Source of the DNA: Stieleria neptunia
GTDB lineage: Bacteria > Planctomycetota > Planctomycetia > Pirellulales > Pirellulaceae
Assembly (NCBI RefSeq): GCF_007754155.1
Contig: NZ_CP037423.1
Location: 7,250,938 to 7,314,937 of the forward strand
Direction of reading: 5' to 3'
Length of the DNA: 64,000 nucleotides
A model generated the notes under the pieces. That model saw only the letters and a list, made by a program, of their open reading frames with translations, did no database searches and was not told the origin of the DNA. A program made the translations under genes and the position numbers. Each line of letters begins with the position of its first letter. Position 1 is the stretch's first letter. Below are positions 1 through 9,633 of the stretch, in pieces.

Positions 1-2
1 CG

Positions 3-1595
3 GCGTTGAAGACCGCCGAATCCAATTTCGAACAATCACAGCTGAATCTTCAAACCGCGATCGACGTCGTCGACCGGTTTGGAATGCGGCTGGCGACAAA
101 GCTCGCCGGCGTGCCCGGTACCGAGACCGTTCGGCAAGCCATCATGCAGGAAACGTTGGCCGACTACCAGTCCTTTGCCGATCAGATGGACGGTGACGCC
201 TCGATGCGTTTCGCATTGGCCCTGTGCAACACCCAGATGGCGTCGATGCATCGTCAATTGGGCCGGTTTCCCGAGTCCGTCGACTGTTACCAAACCGCGA
301 TCCAACTCTACCAAGACTTACTCGATGCCGACGAACAAGACCCCGATCCCAACCGCGCCCGGATCGTTCACGACCTTGCCGTCTGCCACAACAACTTGGG
401 CGAACTCGCGTTCCAACAAGGCGATTTCCCCACAGCCGAAACCGAATACCAACACGTTCAAAACGTCATCGACAAGCTCGGCGAAGAGGAAAAGGATGAA
501 ACGCAGATCAAACATCTGCGAATCGCCGCCTTGGTGAACGTCGGCAATTTGGAACGTGCCGCCGGGAAAACCGCCCAGTCGCGACGGACCTACGAACAAG
601 CCATCGAAATGCAGTCCGCACTGCTGAACGTCGATCCAGACAACCTGCAATACCAACGTGAACTGGCGGTCTCCTACGCGCAGCTATCGTTCCTGTTTGC
701 AGGCAACGACCTGGACGCCGCGGATCGATACAACCGCCTGGCGATCGGTTTGCACAAGACGATCGTCAAAGATCGACCACACGACTTGGCGGCGCTCTCC
801 GAACTGGCGACCTGTTACAACCATCGCGGCGCGATCTTCAACCGCCGTGGTCGAACCGCCGAAGCACTGCAGGCCTATCAAGACGCGATCGATGTCCAGC
901 AAACGCTGGTCCTGCGAGCCCCCACATCGCCCCGATTCAAAGAACAACTGGCGGTCGCCCACAACAACATGGGGCAAGTTTTGCTAGCCCTCGATAACGC
1001 GTCGGCCAATGGCTCGTCAGCCGATAACTCGTCCGCCGACGCGGTCACCCATTTCGAAAAAGCCGAGTCGTTGCTCACCGAACTGGTGGACACATCGCCA
1101 TTATCGCCGCACTACCGAGCCCAGCTCGGCGGCGTGCTCTCGAATCTGGCTCCACTTTTGGAAAAATCTGATTCCGAACGGGCGCGAAAACACTATCATG
1201 ATGCCATCGAGCATCAAACGTGGGCCTCGGAAAAAGCACCACAAATCCAAGACTTCCGAGTCTGGCTGAGTGCCAGTTTTGTCAAGTATGGTCGGTTCTT
1301 AAGACGCCAAGGGCAGTATGACTTGGCCGCTGAAGTGGCGCTCCGACGAAGACCACTTTGGATCGATGATCCGAATCATTTGTATCGAGTCGCACTGGAG
1401 CTTGCCGAATCGGCGATCGGGGACGGCGATTCATCGCTGCCACTGAATCAGCGTTGGGTCAACACGACGCTTGAAACCTGGCAGATGGCCGTCGAATCGG
1501 GGCTCGCCGACGTCGAAACCAAACGACAGGATCCGACCTTGCAAAAGGTCATCAGGCTGGCTGATCCATTCACGTCTGTCGAACCATCAGAATGA
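3..1595 (+). CDS. TPR-repeat protein, C-terminal part (5' end outside window)
   Basis: The frame enters from the left edge with no convincing start (the first possible codon is TTG at 6), so only the C-terminal ~530 residues are seen. They form helix pairs typical of tetratricopeptide repeats, for example FPESVDCYQTAIQLYQDLL, GDFPTAETEYQHV and GRTAEALQAYQDAI. In planctomycetes long TPR tails of this type often follow a Ser/Thr protein kinase domain and a membrane segment. The kinase part is an inference, because it would lie outside the window. The stop overlaps the ATG of the next gene (ATGA), so the two are probably translationally coupled. Confidence 0.85.
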   Translation, partial: ALKTAESNFEQSQLNLQTAIDVVDRFGMRLATKLAGVPGTETVRQAIMQETLADYQSFADQMDGDASMRFALALCNTQMASMHRQLGRFPESVDCYQTAIQLYQDLLDADEQDPDPNRARIVHDLAVCHNNLGELAFQQGDFPTAETEYQHVQNVIDKLGEEEKDETQIKHLRIAALVNVGNLERAAGKTAQSRRTYEQAIEMQSALLNVDPDNLQYQRELAVSYAQLSFLFAGNDLDAADRYNRLAIGLHKTIVKDRPHDLAALSELATCYNHRGAIFNRRGRTAEALQAYQDAIDVQQTLVLRAPTSPRFKEQLAVAHNNMGQVLLALDNASANGSSADNSSADAVTHFEKAESLLTELVDTSPLSPHYRAQLGGVLSNLAPLLEKSDSERARKHYHDAIEHQTWASEKAPQIQDFRVWLSASFVKYGRFLRRQGQYDLAAEVALRRRPLWIDDPNHLYRVALELAESAIGDGDSSLPLNQRWVNTTLETWQMAVESGLADVETKRQDPTLQKVIRLADPFTSVEPSE

Positions 1596-2908
1596 TCAAA
1601 GCATTTTCAAATTCCGATCAATGCTTCCGCCGACGCCGTCTGCGACACAATCATCGCGACGGCAGACGGCTGACGATGGAACAGTGTGAACAGCGAAACC
1701 TGCTCGCCGGCCCCGGGATCGAAGCGGTCGATTTTTTGGTCCGCTTGGACACCAGCCATCCGGCCGGCACGAATCACCAAACCGTGTTGGTCCGATTGGA
1801 ACCGGCCCGCGATGGAGCCGACAGCACCCTGCGTTTGAGTGCCCGGCAGATCGCTGATGTGTTCACCGACGAAAACATCTCCTACGACACCCCGTCGGTC
1901 CCGCACGACGGGTTGCTCAGGTCGTCGATGGTGGACGCCATCTTGACCGATGACCTGTTCGGTGCCGCCATCGATGCGGAATACATCTCCGGAGCCCGTG
2001 ATTCGATCACCATCGAGGTGGATCGCGGCGATGGCGACTATGATTATTTCCACTACCCCGATGCCACGGACAATCAATTGTCGCCGGCGGAAGTCATCCC
2101 TTCGCCCGTGATGCCAACCCTCGCGCACTTGCCGTCGATCGATCCGATGCCACCCGGCGGTGAACGTGACGGACGCGTTGGAATGGAACCAACTCCCGAA
2201 ACGACGCTGACCCAACCGCCCAAAACCGCACTCCGTATTGAACGACACGACACCGGGCACGAGACGCTTGAACGACTGACCGACGACATGCCGGGCGAAG
2301 GCGAGGTGATTCGCTTGGCGACGACGTCCACCTGGGTTGCAACCGAACCGGATTGGACGGACGTTCAATTGCGGTCGGATTCACAATACATCGTCACAAG
2401 CATTCAACGCGTGTCCTCGCCGGCTGACGACGCCGATTCCGATTCGCAAGACGGTCGACAGCCCGGCCAGCCAGACCTGTTGGTCGTCGATTCCGCCACA
2501 CGATCAGATGGAGATTCCGCAACAGACTCAATCGATGCCGGCACGCCGGAGCCGCCGCTCTTTGCCGCCGTCACGTCGCTCGAAGTTGCCTTGGTCTTCG
2601 AATTCGGGACGTTTTCCGACGTCTCGACGACTGCCCTGGGAACCTTGTCTCAGTCGAACGCACCCACGGTTCAAACCGCCGCGGAAACGACGCTGCCACA
2701 AACCGCATCGGCCGCCGTTGCGTTTCGGCCGTCGGCTCCAACGGAACTTTCCGCAGCCCGCTTCCCCGTTCGCAAGTTGGCTGCGGCCCCCGCGATCCTG
2801 ATCCTGGCCGGCGCGGTTTGGACCAAAGTCCGCAGCCGGACGCCGAACAACACCGTCTCAACCGACCCGCATCGCAAACTGAAGTTGACGACGCTGAAAC
2901 GACCGTAG
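1592..2908 (+). CDS. Membrane-anchored surface protein with planctomycete N-terminal motif
   Basis: 438 residues, ATG overlapping the upstream stop by 4 bp. The N-terminus is very basic and carries LTMEQCEQRNLLAG at about residues 28-41. This matches the (LE/ME)xxExRxLLA motif at the start of many large exported planctomycete proteins. The middle is acidic, Thr/Ser/Pro-rich and low in predicted structure. Near the C-terminus a hydrophobic stretch (LAAAPAILILAGAVW, about 400-415) followed by basic residues looks like a single membrane anchor with a short cytoplasmic tail. No enzymatic motif is visible. The coupling to the TPR gene suggests a shared envelope or regulatory role, but the function is unknown. 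Confidence 0.75.
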   Translation: MIKAFSNSDQCFRRRRLRHNHRDGRRLTMEQCEQRNLLAGPGIEAVDFLVRLDTSHPAGTNHQTVLVRLEPARDGADSTLRLSARQIADVFTDENISYDTPSVPHDGLLRSSMVDAILTDDLFGAAIDAEYISGARDSITIEVDRGDGDYDYFHYPDATDNQLSPAEVIPSPVMPTLAHLPSIDPMPPGGERDGRVGMEPTPETTLTQPPKTALRIERHDTGHETLERLTDDMPGEGEVIRLATTSTWVATEPDWTDVQLRSDSQYIVTSIQRVSSPADDADSDSQDGRQPGQPDLLVVDSATRSDGDSATDSIDAGTPEPPLFAAVTSLEVALVFEFGTFSDVSTTALGTLSQSNAPTVQTAAETTLPQTASAAVAFRPSAPTELSAARFPVRKLAAAPAILILAGAVWTKVRSRTPNNTVSTDPHRKLKLTTLKRP

Positions 2909-2951
2909 TGCTTTGTCGCGCTACCCAACGGGTAACGCTGTGATGCATCGT

Positions 2952-3024
2952 TTAGCGGCAGGGCGCAAGCCCTCCGGTGTTTTTGCAAAGATGAAGAACC
3001 GGAGGGCTCGCGCCCTGCCGCTAA
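2952..3024. repeat. REP-like palindrome in convergent intergenic region
   Basis: The arms at 2952-2978 and 2998-3024 are almost perfect inverted copies (core GGCAGGGCGCAAGCCCTCCGG). It lies between the ends of two convergent genes, where it could also act as a bidirectional terminator. The same family recurs at 53467-53533, and a half copy lies near 46480. Confidence 0.8.
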
Positions 3025-3071
3025 CCAAGGCTTTGCAACGTTACACAACAGGATTGAACAGCGCTGCCCCG

Positions 3072-6000
3072 CTACTTCTTCCGCTCGATCAGATGCAGCG
3101 TTCGGCGCAGATGATCGTAGTGCGTCACAATACCGTCGCCGGCGAATTGCAGCAGCGACCAGTGATCTTTCACCGCAGCCTGATGCGACGTGCCGTCCGC
3201 GGTGAACAACCCGCCGCGCTCGCTGATCACGTGTTCGCCGACTCGAATCAACTTCGGCGAAGGCCCCGGGGTTTTCGCCGACGCGTGGGAGAATTGCGGC
3301 AACTCAATCGGCGTGGTCGTCCCTGTCGGCAACCATGCCAGGTAAGGGGCGCGATTGTTGTGCACCAACAAACCGCCGGGTGCAGCGGTCAACTGAGTCG
3401 AACGGTCGGACAGTCGGTGAAACGTGTTGGTTTGCGGATTGACTCGCCACAATCCAGTCCGATCGGCATTCGCGTTGTCTTGAACCGTCATCCAAATGCA
3501 ACCCGCTGCCCGATCGGTCAAGAGTTGACGAACGAAGAAACCGCCACGCCCGTCGATCGGGTTCTTCGGCTCCACGGACAACGACGACGCCAACAACTGG
3601 AACTCAAACGTCTCAGGATCAAACATCCCAAACGCATCCTTGTAGCCGATGTACAACCGATCTTCCCACCACGCCATGCTCCAAATGTCTTCTTCGACCA
3701 AACCGTCTTCTTTGGTAAAGGTCCGGGTGAACGCTTCGGTCACCATCGTAAATCCGGGCGGGTCCGACGCGACAAAGATCGCATTCGGGCTGACACAAAC
3801 TTGGACGCCGCGAAAGGCAACCGGGGCCCCTTTGAATTCCTTGCCGATCGGCGTTTGCTTGCCGGTGGCTAAATTCAGTCGTTCCAGTTGCATGCCCTTC
3901 CATGGCAACCCCCAACACAGAATCAGTTCGCCACCGCGGCTGACAGCATCTTTGCGGTTGTCGTAGTGAACATGTTTGATCGCATAAGCCTTGCCGGTCG
4001 GTTTGGGACGCAAGGTGCGGGCGACATACTGCTGCCAAGCTCCCGGGGCAGTCTCCAGTGTAAAATCTGCGCCATTGCGACGCGCACGCAACTGATCCCG
4101 ACCGCGGTCGATCGCAGCGTACCGGCTCGCAATTCCCAGCAGATAGGCTCGCGACCTCGATCTCGGATTGTTCGTCGGATGCTCTAAATTCAACAGCGCG
4201 ACGATCCGCGCCCCGATCGGTCGCATTTCCTGTTCCGGCAACCGCTGCAGATACATCCGAAACGAATTGGCGTGCAAAATCAATTGCGAAGGATCCTGCT
4301 GTGATTCACACGCTACCAGGACATCCAACAAGTACTCATGCCGCTGCTGCGGCGGCAACCGGTAAAACGCCGGTGTTCGCAAGCGGACGTCGACGTAAGT
4401 GTCATCTGCGGTAGGATCCAGCGGAAAGGTTTTGATTTCGGCCAGCAATTTCGTCGCCGCCTGCAACCCCGCGTCGCCGCGCTCGTGCAGTTGCATCCGC
4501 AGGTTTGCGAGTCGGCTGAGCGGCGCATCAAGCCTGGCCAATTGATCCAGCCAGAGTTGTGGATCCGAACGTTTCCAATTGGGTGTCGTGCTGCGGGACG
4601 TCCTGACGCGTTCCAGCTTGCTCAGTGTGCTGATCATTTTCCCGAACAGCAAACGATAGTACGGATCACTCATCTCACGTTTGATGCCTGCTTCGTCAGC
4701 CGATCGATAAACCGAAGGCATCAACTCGCTGATTTCCCGAACGCAATCGGCATCGGGCAACTCGTGGTTCAATTCCAAGTCATACTTTTGCAGCAGGCAG
4801 ATGAACGTCGGCAACGGGTGATCCTTCGCCCGTCGAAGCTTGAGGTCGACGTAGTTGCGTCGCAGGATCAGGATCTCGTTGAGTAACGCTTGCTCTTGGG
4901 CATTGGTTGCCCGCAACGAAGGGCTGTAATGGCTGACGCCGACAAAGCCCTTGGGAGCCGGCATCCGCTTCCGAACTTCCTCCGGCGGCATCCGCGTCAT
5001 CATACGAATCAAGCTGGATCCGTTCTTTTGCAAGTCGGCAAGTTTCAGTTCTTGATGACGCACCCCTAAACGCAGTGCGGAGAGCCACTGTTTTTCATTC
5101 GCATGCTCTTCAATGGCGTCCACGATGTGCCGCATCACGGCGTCAAACCGCTTGCGATTAGCAGCTAAGGCATAGGCAGCTTCGGCCATCTTGTACGCGT
5201 CCATCTCTCGATCTCGGGCGCTCGCGCTGCGGAACAGCTGCACCTGCCGATCGAAGCGGGCGGCTTCCTGTTCCGCAGAATCCGCATCGTAAGCAACGCC
5301 TTCCCCGCCAACGTGATTCAGCACCTCGGCGACAATCTTGCTGCGCAATTCGGCAATGTTTTTGGTCTCGCAGCGGACCTCAACGAGCTGCGGATTGCCG
5401 TTGCCCGGGGTCGCCAAGCGGCAGGACGCAATCCATCCGGTGTTGGCTTCATTGCGACGCAAGCCGAGTTCCAGCATTCGTGTCGCCCCGCGCCATTTCA
5501 ACTCGATCCCGCTCACGTCGCGCTCGGCCGTCAGACGCTCCAAATCTTCGCGTTCAAGCACGACAAATTCCGGCAGCCGAAAAAACTCCGCGGACAGCAA
5601 CGTGGTCAGCATGTCACACTCCGCATGCATCGGATTGCCCGGCTCGGCGCTCAGCACGGGCATCACGCTGATGAAACGCAATTGCTTTTCGCTGACCGAT
5701 AAGGGCGCAGCTGCAGCGAGCAACGCCTGGCGAATGATGTCCACCTGATCGTCCAAGCTTGCATCGGCGACGACCCGATCGAGCAACCGGACCGAGGAAC
5801 GCGTATCGATCAAACGGACGCGCAGCGGCTGTGATTTTTGCTGGCTGTCTGATCCCAGCAAGACCAGGCCCATCGCCTTGCTGAGATGACCGAATCGTGT
5901 CGCTTCGCCGCGGCTGACCAACCCGCTCGCTTGCAAGTTCAATTCGTCGAGGACACGGCGGATCTGGTCACGTTCGACCAATGTCACGTCGGGCGATTGA

Positions 6001-6182
6001 GAGAGTTCGGCCGTCAGCAAATCGGCCAGGCCGCCGGCATCGGGGTGCAGGGCGATGATCGCCCATTGTTGCTGACTCCGATCGTCGCGCTGCGCCATCA
6101 GCGTGCCGGTCGCCAACAGCCCAGCAGCGATCAGCAACATCGCGCCCGCCGGGCCCCGCATGGCTCGGAAGTATCGGCCCAT
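3072..6182 (-). CDS. Large secreted protein with two CsgG-like domains and a propeller-like C-terminus
   Basis: 1036 residues. It has a signal peptide (AMLLIAAGLLATGTLMA, then QRDD). Two CsgG/FlgO-like segments follow, around residues 38-130 (LLTAELSQSPDVTLVERDQI) and 170-270 (LLSAEFFRLPEFVVLEREDL). Both show the family pattern of a helix, then a strand with a VxERE/D core. The middle is helical. The last ~300 residues are rich in short strands and aromatic turns (WSMAWWEDRLYIGYKDAF) and may form a beta-propeller. It is the last gene of a three-gene minus-strand operon and starts 3 bp after the CsgG-like gene before it. An outer-membrane or periplasmic assembly role is plausible but not shown. 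Confidence 0.75.
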   Translation of the reverse strand: MGRYFRAMRGPAGAMLLIAAGLLATGTLMAQRDDRSQQQWAIIALHPDAGGLADLLTAELSQSPDVTLVERDQIRRVLDELNLQASGLVSRGEATRFGHLSKAMGLVLLGSDSQQKSQPLRVRLIDTRSSVRLLDRVVADASLDDQVDIIRQALLAAAAPLSVSEKQLRFISVMPVLSAEPGNPMHAECDMLTTLLSAEFFRLPEFVVLEREDLERLTAERDVSGIELKWRGATRMLELGLRRNEANTGWIASCRLATPGNGNPQLVEVRCETKNIAELRSKIVAEVLNHVGGEGVAYDADSAEQEAARFDRQVQLFRSASARDREMDAYKMAEAAYALAANRKRFDAVMRHIVDAIEEHANEKQWLSALRLGVRHQELKLADLQKNGSSLIRMMTRMPPEEVRKRMPAPKGFVGVSHYSPSLRATNAQEQALLNEILILRRNYVDLKLRRAKDHPLPTFICLLQKYDLELNHELPDADCVREISELMPSVYRSADEAGIKREMSDPYYRLLFGKMISTLSKLERVRTSRSTTPNWKRSDPQLWLDQLARLDAPLSRLANLRMQLHERGDAGLQAATKLLAEIKTFPLDPTADDTYVDVRLRTPAFYRLPPQQRHEYLLDVLVACESQQDPSQLILHANSFRMYLQRLPEQEMRPIGARIVALLNLEHPTNNPRSRSRAYLLGIASRYAAIDRGRDQLRARRNGADFTLETAPGAWQQYVARTLRPKPTGKAYAIKHVHYDNRKDAVSRGGELILCWGLPWKGMQLERLNLATGKQTPIGKEFKGAPVAFRGVQVCVSPNAIFVASDPPGFTMVTEAFTRTFTKEDGLVEEDIWSMAWWEDRLYIGYKDAFGMFDPETFEFQLLASSLSVEPKNPIDGRGGFFVRQLLTDRAAGCIWMTVQDNANADRTGLWRVNPQTNTFHRLSDRSTQLTAAPGGLLVHNNRAPYLAWLPTGTTTPIELPQFSHASAKTPGPSPKLIRVGEHVISERGGLFTADGTSHQAAVKDHWSLLQFAGDGIVTHYDHLRRTLHLIERKK

Positions 6183-6185
6183 GAA

Positions 6186-7160
6186 TCAGTTCTTCTTCTT
6201 TTTGTTCGGATGCTTTGGCTTGACCAATTTGGGCAGCAAACGAGACGCGATGCTCGCGGCGGCGTGTTGCAGTGCGGACTTGCCGGCGATCTGTTCGGTC
6301 AAATCGACGCCGATCGCGACTTCACGATCAATGGCGATCACCTGGCCCGATTCTTGGTCGACCGCTTTGACTTCCAGGCGGGCTTTCACCGACACCAGGT
6401 CACCGTGGCGGGCCGCATATTCACTGATCGCTTCACCGATCAACAAAACGTCCGCATCGTTCTGCTTTCCCTCGCGGGCCTCCAACACCCGGAACCCGAC
6501 TTCGGTGCTGTACAGCGTCAACTCCGTTTCAGCGGCGGGGTCGATCGTGGTTTGCCCGACATGTCGCTCCCGGACGTCGATGGACAGATCGGGCAGGCGT
6601 TGATTGCCGACAGCCTTTTTCAGATCCGCGATGCGGTCCATGCGGGGCGGCGGATCGGCAATCAGTTCATGGCCGCGATCGATCACCGTGCGGGCGACCT
6701 TTTTTGCCAAATTGCCGGCCAAGTCATCCAGGTCGCCATCCATCTTGCCTTTCACCGACGCGCCCAGCACGCGACTCGTTTCCGTACCGATCACTTTGGC
6801 GACCACGTAGAGTTTGTCGTTCGTTTCCAGAACCGAACCGGCGACCAGGATTCTTGCACCCGTCAATTGGCCGACCTTGGTCGCCGAATTTGGATCCACC
6901 ATCCCCGAAACATTCAACGTTTGTTCGTCGAGGATCTTGGTCAAATCTTCTCGTTCGACCAAATACAGTTCCGGATGCTCAAGCAACTCGGCGGTCAACA
7001 ACACGGTGACTTGCTCGCCAAGATCGCTGTTGCCGACGCCGCGCTGTTGAAACGGAAACACCGCCATCGGATAGACGGTCGGATCGGCCGCTGAAAGCCG
7101 CGTCAGCCCACCGCTGACCAGCATCAACAGCAAGCAAGGAATCAATAGTCGATTGGTCAT
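6186..7160 (-). CDS. CsgG-family secreted protein
   Basis: 324 residues from the ATG at 7160, which overlaps the preceding stop by 4 bp (ATGA). A longer reading from 7289 only adds upstream coding in another gene. Signal peptide LIPCLLLMLVSGGLTRLSA. The body matches the CsgG fold: VLLTAELLEHPELYLVERED, then LNVSGMVDPNSATKVGQLTG and ARILVAGSV. CsgG forms the curli secretion pore, but many bacteria carry CsgG-like lipoproteins of unknown role. The C-terminus ends in a poly-lysine tail (KPKHPNKKKKN). There is no lipobox cysteine, so it is probably a soluble periplasmic form. It is clearly related to the N-terminal part of the downstream 1036-residue protein. Confidence 0.85.
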   Translation of the reverse strand: MTNRLLIPCLLLMLVSGGLTRLSAADPTVYPMAVFPFQQRGVGNSDLGEQVTVLLTAELLEHPELYLVEREDLTKILDEQTLNVSGMVDPNSATKVGQLTGARILVAGSVLETNDKLYVVAKVIGTETSRVLGASVKGKMDGDLDDLAGNLAKKVARTVIDRGHELIADPPPRMDRIADLKKAVGNQRLPDLSIDVRERHVGQTTIDPAAETELTLYSTEVGFRVLEAREGKQNDADVLLIGEAISEYAARHGDLVSVKARLEVKAVDQESGQVIAIDREVAIGVDLTEQIAGKSALQHAAASIASRLLPKLVKPKHPNKKKKN

Positions 7161-8191
7161 GGTAGATCCTGGCGGTCGAGTGGTTGGGTGCGGTGGTGAT
7201 GTTCGTTGTCCGCATACTGCAGCATAGCGGCCAACAAGTAGCGCGGTGTCGGAGACTCCTGCCAACGATCGGTCAAGTCGCCGCCGCACACGATCAGACG
7301 TCCTGCGGGATCGTCGAATTCGGCGTCAAACCACCACCAGCCGTCCGCGCCCGAGGTCACTTGCAGTTGCGGTCGGTTTCTGCGGGCGGCAAATCTAAAT
7401 CCAATCGTGTCGCTCTCGCGGTCGCTCCAATGTCCTGGGTCCAACCGGTGATCAAGCCCTTTCACGATAGTTGACCCGGCGAGCGAGAGGTTCCCGGGGG
7501 CTTTGTTTTCTGCCGAAAAACCAAAATCGAATGATCCATCACGAGGGGCGAACCACAACACGATTCGCCCACCGGCGGCAAGCTCCCATACAGTTTGTGC
7601 CAGTGCGGGTTTCGATTTCAGAGAAACTCCCGGGGCAATGATCACGACGCCGCGCCGATGCAAATCCAACGCATCAAGCGAGCGAATCATCCGATAGGGT
7701 AGCTTCGCTTGCGAAAACAGTTCGCCGGTCTTGCCTACTGGGTCGTAAAGTTCAATCTCGAATCGTTGCAGCCAGTGTTGTCGCCCCGCAAACGGATCGC
7801 GTGAGAACAGCCACAGCTTTCGTTCGTCGCTGGTTGATGCTTGACCGGCAGTGACAAAACTCACCTGCAGCGTTGCCTCTTGAGCGACGCCCGGTCGGAG
7901 CGGCGGGATCCGCAATGGAAGATCAACAGTCGTTGTTTTTCTCGCTTGCAGATCAACGCTTTGCTCGCCGCGACCCAGCGTGCGATGCAACACCGTCAAT
8001 TGCCAAGAAAGTCGCCCACGCGTCGCCTGCCGGCTGGTCAATTGAATTCGATAATCGAAATCATGGTTGGCGAACAACGCGGGTGACGATTGCCAAGCGA
8101 TCTGCAGCGCATCGTCCGCCCGTGCTGCAGCCGCGCAGCAAGCCGCCAGAAGCACGACGCAAATCTGCCCGATTGACCGGGTGCGGTTCAT
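7157..8191 (-). CDS. Secreted protein of unknown function, first gene of the CsgG operon
   Basis: 344 residues from the ATG at 8191, preceded by a good Shine-Dalgarno (GGAGAG, 5 nt spacing). This start puts a clean signal peptide at the N-terminus (SIGQICVVLLAACCAAAARA). The first half reads as a beta-sandwich, and the second half has alternating strands and helices (VVIIAPGVSLKSKPALAQTV, GRIVLWFAPRDG, GRLIVCGGDL). That pattern resembles the glutamine-amidotransferase-like domains seen in planctomycete BatA-type or DUF4159 proteins. No catalytic triad can be assigned, and the resemblance is weak. It overlaps the next gene by 4 bp. Confidence 0.7.
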   Translation of the reverse strand: MNRTRSIGQICVVLLAACCAAAARADDALQIAWQSSPALFANHDFDYRIQLTSRQATRGRLSWQLTVLHRTLGRGEQSVDLQARKTTTVDLPLRIPPLRPGVAQEATLQVSFVTAGQASTSDERKLWLFSRDPFAGRQHWLQRFEIELYDPVGKTGELFSQAKLPYRMIRSLDALDLHRRGVVIIAPGVSLKSKPALAQTVWELAAGGRIVLWFAPRDGSFDFGFSAENKAPGNLSLAGSTIVKGLDHRLDPGHWSDRESDTIGFRFAARRNRPQLQVTSGADGWWWFDAEFDDPAGRLIVCGGDLTDRWQESPTPRYLLAAMLQYADNEHHHRTQPLDRQDLP

Positions 8192-8617
8192 GATCTCTCC
8201 AGTAAACAGGCGACTCGAAACACGCCGAACACACGAACGTAACGTCACGGATGAACGCATCAACGGTCCCCGTTTCCGGGCAGGGAAATTCGATGGTCCA
8301 CTTGAACCAAAGCTGCAAGACCGGCTCCGTTGCGATGGCATGGTTCACCAAATTGTACGCCAAATCATCGATAGGCGTGAAACGAAAACGAGTCGGGCTG
8401 AGCGTTGATCTCCGCTTCAGTCATTTCGGTTGACTGCTGGCGTCAGCTTCTCTGCGAGCCCGACTGCGACGCGCCGACCGTCCCCGGCATCCCGGGGGAC
8501 GTGGATTCTATTGCTGCAGCTTTTGCGTTTCTAGTGAAACGCTACACCGCAGAGCGGTGCCACGACACAGCCCGGGGTCGCGGAGCGCACCCCGGGTTGT
8601 TGCGAAATGGGAACTGG

Positions 8618-8709
8618 AACCCCAGCGGGGTTCAACAAACGACGCGCCGTGATCCGAGGGGCAAACTGCGCGAACCCGGCAAAACGTATTGTTCAACCCC
8701 GCTGGGGTT
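8618..8709. repeat. Inverted repeat (AACCCCAGCGGGGTT arms)
   Basis: The 21-bp arms at 8618-8638 and 8689-8709 match at 20 positions, separated by 50 bp. It looks like an intergenic hairpin repeat of planctomycete type. Confidence 0.75.
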
Positions 8710-8829
8710 GGCCGCCGAATGGTGGCCGGAACTTGGGGTGCGCTATCGCGACCCCAAGCTTTGGTGTGGCACGCCGCTGGCGTGAAACCACGGCCGCGGT
8801 AGAACGAGAAGTGCGTCAGTAATACAATC

Positions 8830-8942
8830 GGCATCCCGAAGGGATTTCAGCGAGTAGCCGGAGGTCAGCGCAGCGCCACCTCCGGACCACGACTCCTATC
8901 CTCCCCCTCGACCCCCGACGGGGTCGCAGCAAATCCCAACAC
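8830..8942. repeat. Dispersed ~110-bp repeat, copy 1 of 3
   Basis: Contains CATCCCGAAGGGAT, CCGGAGGTCAGCGCAGCG and ACGGGGTCGCAGCAAATCCC in this order. Related copies lie at 10165-10262 (diverged) and 11782-11890 (close). Each has internal palindromes. Confidence 0.75.
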
Positions 8943-8994
8943 CCCACCGAGCGCAGCCTTCGGCTAAACGCCCCCCAGAGACCGATACCGTTGG

Positions 8995-9426
8995 CTATCC
9001 GCCGATTTGGGAAGAGGAGATGGCGAGCGCGTGGCGCCGATCGGATCGCCAAGCCCATGTTGCGATTGCGACGCAAGGCAAAATGATGATCAAGTTGATA
9101 CCGATCACAAGCTCAGCATCGCCGACGCTCATCATCAGTAACGCAACCGTGATCACGACCTGAATGCCCGCAGCAGCGCATGCGAAATACGCAGCCTTGC
9201 GTGTCGATCGGATGGCAGACGTCGCAACCAGGACGAGGACGGGGGCGTTCACCAAAAACATCATGCCAGCTTTGCGGTCACCTGGTGTTGATCGAAGCAA
9301 GACAATGGTAAACGCAACGAAGGCCAGCGCGCAAATCGCTGCCACAGCCGCGATCGCTGGGGAGCCGATACCTGAATGATGTTCAAGTTTTGCTCCTGCG
9401 GTGGCCGGCGGTGCGTAGGGGTTCAT
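8995..9426 (-). CDS. Small membrane protein with NPYAPP N-terminus
   Basis: 143 residues from the ATG at 9426 (MNPYAPPAT). Upstream in-frame starts exist at 9441 (ATG) and 9477 (TTG), but the NPYxxP motif is the usual N-terminus of this planctomycete class and a GGGG lies 5 nt before it. Four hydrophobic segments are visible: AIAAVAAICALAFVAFTIVL, MMFLVNAPVLVLVATSAI, AAYFACAAAGIQVVITVALL and LVIGINLIIILPCVAIATWA. It is a polytopic inner-membrane protein of unknown function. Confidence 0.7.
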   Translation of the reverse strand: MNPYAPPATAGAKLEHHSGIGSPAIAAVAAICALAFVAFTIVLLRSTPGDRKAGMMFLVNAPVLVLVATSAIRSTRKAAYFACAAAGIQVVITVALLMMSVGDAELVIGINLIIILPCVAIATWAWRSDRRHALAISSSQIGG

Positions 9427-9500
9427 GTTGGGCCCCGTCATTTTGCGGTCGGTTGGACTCAGGTTGATATTGCTCAAGGGTGATCACGTCTGCTGTTGAA

Positions 9501-9589
9501 GAGGAAAACGGGTCAGGAGACAATTCGTGAGACTGGGAAATTCGCCAAATCTCCTAAGCTTCCGAAACGGCTCCTGACCCTTTTTCCTC
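9501..9589. terminator. Bidirectional hairpin between two minus-strand genes
   Basis: The arms GAGGAAAACGGGTCAGGAG (9501-9519) and CTCCTGACCCTTTTTCCTC (9571-9589) pair at 18 of 19 positions around a ~50-bp loop. The T-rich outer arms would give a U tract on either strand. It could terminate the gene ending at 9634 or be a mobile palindromic repeat. Confidence 0.5.
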
Positions 9590-9633
9590 GTCCATCTTGA
9601 GTGGTGCCTACCGGTTCGTCGACTTCTGGACGG

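Larger units (their letters stand above)
8192..8994. other. Gene-free stretch filled with dispersed repeats
   Basis: No open frame here has protein-like composition. 8192-8420 shows nothing recognisable. 8560-8790 holds short inverted repeats, including the strong pair listed separately, and 8830-8942 is the first copy of a three-copy repeat. Confidence 0.6.

Noticed and set aside
5886..7094. 402-codon plus-strand frame
   Set aside because: Antisense shadow of the two CsgG-like genes; its high His/Arg/Gln content is typical of reversed GC-rich coding.
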